Of a stretch of 64,000 nucleotides of DNA, positions 60,010 to 64,000 are shown in pieces. Each line of letters starts with the position of its first letter. The stretch's first letter is position 1. A model generated the notes under the pieces. It made no database searches. It had not been told where the DNA came from and worked only from the letters and a program-made list of their open reading frames with translations. The stretch is taken from positions 186,001 through 250,000 of the forward strand of contig JADJMI010000027.1 of assembly GCA_016709665.1 (NCBI GenBank), read 5' to 3'. The position numbers were made by a program, and so were the translations under genes. Source of the stretch: Betaproteobacteria bacterium. GTDB lineage: Bacteria > Pseudomonadota > Gammaproteobacteria > Burkholderiales > Usitatibacteraceae.

Positions 60010-61536
60010 CTACTTGAGGCTGATGGTGGTGTGGATGCCGCCGGTCGTGGTCGCGTCGTCGAACCAGCGCGCCGTCACCGTCTTCACCTGCGTGAAGAAC
60101 TGCATCGCCTGCTTGCCGTAGGGGCCCAGGTCGCCCAGCTTCGAGCCGCGCGAGCCGGTGAACGAGAAGTAGGGGACGGGCACCGGGATGGGCACGTTGA
60201 TGCCGACCTGCCCCACGTCGATCTCGTACTGGAACTTGCGCGCGGCGGCGCCCGACTGCGTGAAGACGCCCGTCCCGTTGCCCATGGGGTTGGCGTTCAC
60301 CAGGGCGATCGCCTCGTCGAGCGTCTCCACCGCCATGGCGCACAGCACCGGGCCGAAGATCTCCTCCTTGTAGATCGTCATGGAGGGCTTCACGCCGGAG
60401 AACACCGTGGGACCGACGAAATTGCCGTCCGGGTAGCCGGGAACCTGGATGCCGCGTCCGTCGAGTTCGAGCTTCGCGCCTTCCTTCACGCCGATCTCGA
60501 TGAGGGATTTCACGCGCGCGTGCGCCGTCTTCGAGATGAGCGGGCCCAGGTCCGCGCCGGGCTCCGTGCCGCCGCTCACCTTGAGCGTCCTCGACTTGGC
60601 GACGAGGTCGGGAAGCCACTCGGCCGCCTTGCCCACGAGCACCGCCACGCTGATCGCCATGCAGCGCTGGCCGGCCGCGCCGAAGCCCGCGCCGATCAGC
60701 GCGTTGAGCGACTGCTCCTTGTGCGCGTCCGGCAGGACGACGGCATGGTTTTTCGCGCCCATCATGCACTGGGCGCGCTTGCCGTGCGTGGAGGCGAGGT
60801 TGTACACGTGGGTTCCGACGTGGGTGGAGCCCACGAACGAGACGGCGCGGATCGCCGGGTGCGTGCACAGCGCGTCCACCGCCTGCTTGCCGCCATGGAT
60901 GACGTTGAGCACGCCCGGGGGCACGCCGGCCTCCATGGCGAGTTCGGCGAGCATCATCGTGGTCATCGGGTCCTGCTCCGAGGGCTTCAGCACGAAGGTG
61001 TTGCCGCAGACGATCGCCATCGGGAACATCCACAGCGGGATCATCGCCGGGAAGTTGAACGGGGTGATGCCGGCGCACACGCCCAGGGACTGGCGGATGG
61101 CGTAGACGTCCACGCCACCGGCGACCTGCTCGAGGTGCTCGCCCATCTGCACGGAGCCGACCGAGCAGGCGTGCTCGACGACCTCCAGGCCGCGGAACAC
61201 GTCGCCCTCGGCGTCGGCGAGGGTCTTGCCCTGCTCGGCGGTGAGGCACGCCGCGATCTTCTTCATGTCGCGCCGGATGAGTTCCTGCAGCTTGAGGAAG
61301 ATGCGCATCCGCGCCCCGACGGCCGTGTGGCGCCAGGTCTTGTACGCGGCGGCGGCGCCGGCGATGGCGGCCTCGATCTCGTCGGCCGTGGCGAAGGGCA
61401 CGCGCGCGAGCACTTCCTGCGTGGCGGGGTTCACGACGTCCTTCCACTCGGCCGTCTTCGACTCGACGAGCTGGCCGTTGATCAGCAGCTTGACGGTGGG
61501 GACGGCCTGGGCGACGGCCTGGGGGTGGGCAGCCAT
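60010..61536 (-). CDS. mmsA: Methylmalonate-semialdehyde dehydrogenase (CoA-acylating)
   Basis: MmsA converts methylmalonate semialdehyde to propionyl-CoA, the link between valine and the propionate genes in this window. The 508-residue aldehyde dehydrogenase has [19 protein letters not shown] near 170, [15 protein letters not shown] near 245 and the catalytic Cys near residue 292 in [11 protein letters not shown]; the C terminus has [15 protein letters not shown] chose [10 protein letters not shown] because GAGGAG lies 6 bases before it; an in-frame ATG 12 codons upstream is less likely. Confidence 0.95.
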   Translation of the reverse strand: MAAHPQAVAQAVPTVKLLINGQLVESKTAEWKDVVNPATQEVLARVPFATADEIEAAIAGAAAAYKTWRHTAVGARMRIFLKLQELIRRDMKKIAACLTAEQGKTLADAEGDVFRGLEVVEHACSVGSVQMGEHLEQVAGGVDVYAIRQSLGVCAGITPFNFPAMIPLWMFPMAIVCGNTFVLKPSEQDPMTTMMLAELAMEAGVPPGVLNVIHGGKQAVDALCTHPAIRAVSFVGSTHVGTHVYNLASTHGKRAQCMMGAKNHAVVLPDAHKEQSLNALIGAGFGAAGQRCMAISVAVLVGKAAEWLPDLVAKSRTLKVSGGTEPGADLGPLISKTAHARVKSLIEIGVKEGAKLELDGRGIQVPGYPDGNFVGPTVFSGVKPSMTIYKEEIFGPVLCAMAVETLDEAIALVNANPMGNGTGVFTQSGAAARKFQYEIDVGQVGINVPIPVPVPYFSFTGSRGSKLGDLGPYGKQAMQFFTQVKTVTARWFDDATTTGGIHTTISLK

Positions 61537-61588
61537 GGGATTCTCCTCGGGGATGGCGGGCGGTTTCGGCAACCTTGCTCTCGGGACG

Positions 61589-61594
61589 ATTATA
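61589..61594 (-). promoter_or_regulatory. -10 box of the mmsA operon
   Basis: On the minus strand CGTCTATAATC contains a perfect TATAAT, the same context as the promoter at 1.86 kb. A start near 61582 gives a leader of about 45 bases. The -35 region is GC-only and weak, which would suit an activated promoter. Confidence 0.5.
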
Positions 61595-61653
61595 GACGGG
61601 CGGACGCCCGCCGGCGGCCGGCCGCCGGCGGAACGGATCGAGGCGCGCGACGA

Positions 61654-61665
61654 ATCGTATACGAT
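61654..61665. promoter_or_regulatory. Palindrome ATCGTATACGAT, likely FCD-type GntR operator
   Basis: A perfect 12-base palindrome lies 11 bases before the GntR start. The GTATAC core is common in operators of FadR/FCD-group regulators. It could serve autoregulation and control of the divergent mmsA operon. Confidence 0.5.
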
Positions 61666-61676
61666 ATACTCCGGCC

Positions 61677-62393
61677 ATGTTTCCCTGGCACGACATGCGC
61701 CCCTGGCCCGAGCGGAACCGGCCGATCCCGCCGCGCGGCGCGGTGGGCGAACCGCTCGCCAAGCGCGCCCGCGACGAGGTGCTTTCCCTCATCCTGGGCG
61801 GCCGGCTCCTGCCGGGGCAGCGCATCAACGAACCCGACATCGCGGACCGGCTGGGCGTCTCGCGCGTCCCGGTGCGCGAGGCGCTTCGCGAACTCGAGGC
61901 GAGCGGCCTGGTCGTGGCGCGCAAGAACGCGGGTGTCTTCGTGCGCCGCCTGGAGCCCGCGGAAGTGGCCGAGCTCTACGCCTTCCGCGGCGCCATGGAC
62001 GCCTTCGCCGGGCGCCAGGCAGCGGGCCTCGCCCCGGCACCCCGGCGGGCGCTCGCGCGAGTCCTCGCCGAATCCGTTTCGGCCATGCGCAAGGCCGCCC
62101 GCCGCCGCGAGGTCGTCGCCTACTACGCCGAAAACCTGCGCTTCCACTGGGCCATCGTGGAGGCCGCCGGCAATGCCCCGCTCGCCGAAAGCTACCGCGC
62201 CGTCGTGCAGCGCCTTCACCTCTGGCGCCTGCGCAACCTCGCGAGCCCCGTCGGCATGGCCGCCTCGATCGGCGAGCACGAGGCCATCGCGCAAGCCGTG
62301 AAGGCGGGCGACGCGCCGCGCGCCGAAGCCCTGCTCGCGGCCCATGTCGGCGCCGCGCACGAACGACTGAAGCACATCCCGGAGGAGGAATGA
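61677..62393 (+). CDS. GntR-family regulator, FadR/FCD subfamily
   Basis: This is a 238-residue regulator. The winged HTH lies at about 25-90, with [20 protein letters not shown] and [20 protein letters not shown]. The C-terminal FCD domain is all-helical (about 100-230), with [18 protein letters not shown] and [14 protein letters not shown] containing the His and acidic residues that often bind metal and a carboxylate ligand. It precedes a carboxylate binding protein and is divergent from the mms operon, so it may control either. Confidence 0.88.
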   Translation: MFPWHDMRPWPERNRPIPPRGAVGEPLAKRARDEVLSLILGGRLLPGQRINEPDIADRLGVSRVPVREALRELEASGLVVARKNAGVFVRRLEPAEVAELYAFRGAMDAFAGRQAAGLAPAPRRALARVLAESVSAMRKAARRREVVAYYAENLRFHWAIVEAAGNAPLAESYRAVVQRLHLWRLRNLASPVGMAASIGEHEAIAQAVKAGDAPRAEALLAAHVGAAHERLKHIPEEE

Positions 62394-62395
62394 CC

Positions 62396-63361
62396 ATGCA
62401 GACCCGCATCGCCGCACTCGCTCTCGCCGCCGCGCTCGCGCCCGCCCTGGCGCTCGCCCAGGCCTGGCCGGCCAAGACCGTGAAGATCGTCGCACCCGTG
62501 CAGCCGGGCGGGGGCGTCGACCTCGTCGCCCGCACCGTCGCCGAACAGCTCACCAAGGCGATGGGGCAGACCTTCCTGGTGGAGAACCTGTCGGGCGGCG
62601 GCGGCGTCATCGCCTCGCAGGCCGTGGCCAAGGCGGCCCCGGACGGCTATACGCTCATGCTCGGCTATGTCGCCACCCACGGCACGAACCCGGCGGTGCG
62701 CAAGGTGCCGTACGACGCGGTGAAGGACTTCACGCCCGTCGCGATGGTAGCCGGCACGCCGAACGTCCTCGTGGTGAACCCGTCGGTGCCGGCGAAAACG
62801 CTCGCCGAACTGGTGGACCATGGCAAGAGGAACGCCGGCAAGCTGAGCTACGGGTCGGCCGGGCAGGGTTCCCTCACGCACCTCGCGATGGAGCAGCTCA
62901 AGCAGTCCGCCGGCTTCGACGCGACCCATGCGGCCTACCGCGGCATCGGGCCGGCCATCACGGACATCCTGGGTGGCCAGACGCAACTGATGATGCCCGG
63001 CCTCGCGGCGGCCACGCCGCACATCCGGGCCGGCAAGCTGCGCCCGCTCGCCGTCACCGGCCTCAAGCGCCATCCGCTGCTGCCCGACACGCCCACGTTC
63101 GAGGAGCTCGGCTTCAAGGGCTTCGACGGCGTGCAGTGGTACGGCATCGTGGGTCCGGCGAAGATGCCCGAGGCCGTCACGAAGCGCCTGAACGAGGAGA
63201 TCAACAAGTCCCTCGCGTCGCCCGCGCTGCGCGAGCGGCTCTCGGGCGAGGCGCTCGAGCCCATGCCGATGACGAGTGCGGAGTTCGGCCGCTTCATCCA
63301 GGCCGACATCGCCCGCTGGTCGCAGCTCGCGCGCGAACGCAAGATCTCCCTCGAGGACTGA
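62396..63361 (+). CDS. Tripartite tricarboxylate transporter binding protein (TctC/Bug family)
   Basis: This is a 321-residue periplasmic binding protein with a signal peptide (MQTRIAALALAAALAPALAL, cut near ALA-QA). The mature protein has the Bug signature WPAKTVKIVAPVQPGGGVDL, ENLSGGGGVIASQAVAKA and YGSAGQGSLTHLAMEQLK. Bug proteins bind small carboxylates with a pair of water-bridged loops. No tctA/tctB membrane genes are in view. I chose the second ATG because GGAGGAGG is spaced correctly for it. The start lies 2 bases after the GntR stop. Confidence 0.92.
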   Translation: MQTRIAALALAAALAPALALAQAWPAKTVKIVAPVQPGGGVDLVARTVAEQLTKAMGQTFLVENLSGGGGVIASQAVAKAAPDGYTLMLGYVATHGTNPAVRKVPYDAVKDFTPVAMVAGTPNVLVVNPSVPAKTLAELVDHGKRNAGKLSYGSAGQGSLTHLAMEQLKQSAGFDATHAAYRGIGPAITDILGGQTQLMMPGLAAATPHIRAGKLRPLAVTGLKRHPLLPDTPTFEELGFKGFDGVQWYGIVGPAKMPEAVTKRLNEEINKSLASPALRERLSGEALEPMPMTSAEFGRFIQADIARWSQLARERKISLED

Positions 63362-63364
63362 ACC

Positions 63365-64000
63365 ATGGCCCGCAACACGAAGGTCCCCTCCGACCCCAAC
63401 GCCCCGCCCGTCACCCGCACGCTCGCGAGGTTCGTCGCGACCCACCCCTCGCGCGGCTGGAGCGACGCGGTGGACCATGAAGCCCACCGCACCTGGCTCA
63501 ACTGGGTGGGCTGCGCCGTCGGCGCGGCGCGTCACGAGTCGGTGGAGGCCGCGCTCGGCGCGCTCGCGATGCTTCGCCCCGCGGCGCAGGCCGCGGTGCT
63601 GGGGCGCGGGGAGCGGCTCGACATGGCGGGCGCCGCGCTCGTGAACGGCATCTCGTCGCACACCTTCGACTTCGACGACACGCACCTCAAGACCATCATC
63701 CATCCCGCGGGCCCGGTCGCCGCGGCGATCCTCGCGCTCGCCGAAGGGACGGGCGCCACGGGGCGGCAGGTGATCGACGCGCTGGTGCTGGGCATCGACG
63801 TCTCCTGCCGCGTCGGCAACGCGATGTACCCCGATCACTACGACCGCGGATGGCACATCACCGGTTCCACCGGCACCCTGGGCGCGGCGGCCGGCTGCGC
63901 GCGCCTCCTGGGCCTCGACGAGGAACGAACGGCCATGGCGCTCGGCATCGCCGCCTCGCAGCCCGTGGGCATGCGGGAGCAGTTCGGCACCATGACGAAG
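63365..64000 (+). CDS. MmgE/PrpD-family protein (3' truncated by the window)
   Basis: 212 residues are visible, starting MARNTKVPSDPNAP, four bases after the binding-protein gene. VNGISSHTFDFDDTHLKTII (near residue 98) and GWHITGSTGTLGAAAGCARL (near 160) are MmgE/PrpD-family motifs. It is more distant from the prpD at 5.9 kb than another PrpD would be, and may be a dehydratase or isomerase for the carboxylate taken up by the Bug protein, such as cis-aconitate decarboxylase- or methylcitrate-like activities. Confidence 0.85.
   Translation, partial: MARNTKVPSDPNAPPVTRTLARFVATHPSRGWSDAVDHEAHRTWLNWVGCAVGAARHESVEAALGALAMLRPAAQAAVLGRGERLDMAGAALVNGISSHTFDFDDTHLKTIIHPAGPVAAAILALAEGTGATGRQVIDALVLGIDVSCRVGNAMYPDHYDRGWHITGSTGTLGAAAGCARLLGLDEERTAMALGIAASQPVGMREQFGTMTK

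Overview
This is a high-GC window (roughly two thirds G+C or more by eye) from a betaproteobacterium. The main evidence is the gene order GntR regulator - sdhCDAB - sdhE - gltA - odhA - odhB - lpd - zapE, a TCA-cycle arrangement typical of Burkholderiales and relatives. Start codons include GTG and TTG, and several promoters carry a TAGAAT, TAGCAT or TATAAT -10 box. I cannot name the genus. No rRNA, tRNA, CRISPR array, transposase or phage gene was found. At least seven single-base frameshifts sit in or beside G/C runs between 33 and 60 kb, which suggests uncorrected long-read errors more than real gene decay.

Region 1 (0-12.6 kb): a lipoprotein tail and an MFS transporter, then a long leftward set: CitE-like lyase, MaoC-type hydratase, second CitE-like lyase, methylcitrate synthase (prpC), 2-methylcitrate dehydratase (prpD), a small lipoprotein, aconitase (acnA) and a CbiM-like membrane protein. 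A divergent HutC-type GntR regulator shares the upstream region, which carries the palindrome TCTTATATAAGA. The set joins C3/C5 acyl-CoA chemistry to the TCA cycle; no prpB is present.

Region 2 (12.6-25 kb): the rightward TCA operon from sdhC to odhB, then lpd and the AFG1/ZapE ATPase. The gaps around lpd, like the prpC-prpD gap, hold a family of inverted repeats built from a 10-base unit, GCAGATGAAC.

Region 3 (25-37 kb): acrylyl-CoA reductase-like protein, propionyl-CoA synthetase, a Mug-like glycosylase, a DUF3617-type protein, a PabB fused to 5-formyl-THF cyclo-ligase with folD behind it, an acyl-CoA synthetase, a hydrolase, a FAD oxidoreductase and an enoyl-CoA hydratase.

Region 4 (37-44.5 kb): a probable cell-surface export locus. 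A TPR plus beta-barrel outer-membrane protein of Slam-like layout precedes a FecR-domain protein with two TbpB-like barrel modules, then a secreted beta-helix/Ig-like protein, ending in a strong terminator. This is the best candidate for an undescribed system here.

Region 5 (44.5-56.3 kb): a branched-chain-type ABC transporter in the order ATPase, ATPase, binding protein, permease, permease; an acyl-CoA synthetase; etfBA and an acyl-CoA dehydrogenase behind a PsrA-like operator; a yybP-ykoY (Mn2+) riboswitch before a TMEM165/GDT1-family exporter; and a degenerate GGDEF protein.

Region 6 (56.3-64 kb): a leftward valine/isobutyrate catabolic operon (mmsA, mmsB, enoyl-CoA hydratase, HIBCH, FAH-family protein), divergent from an FCD-type GntR regulator followed by a TctC/Bug binding protein and a truncated MmgE/PrpD-family gene. 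The whole window reads as a catabolic hub that feeds propionate, branched-chain acids and fatty acids into the TCA cycle.
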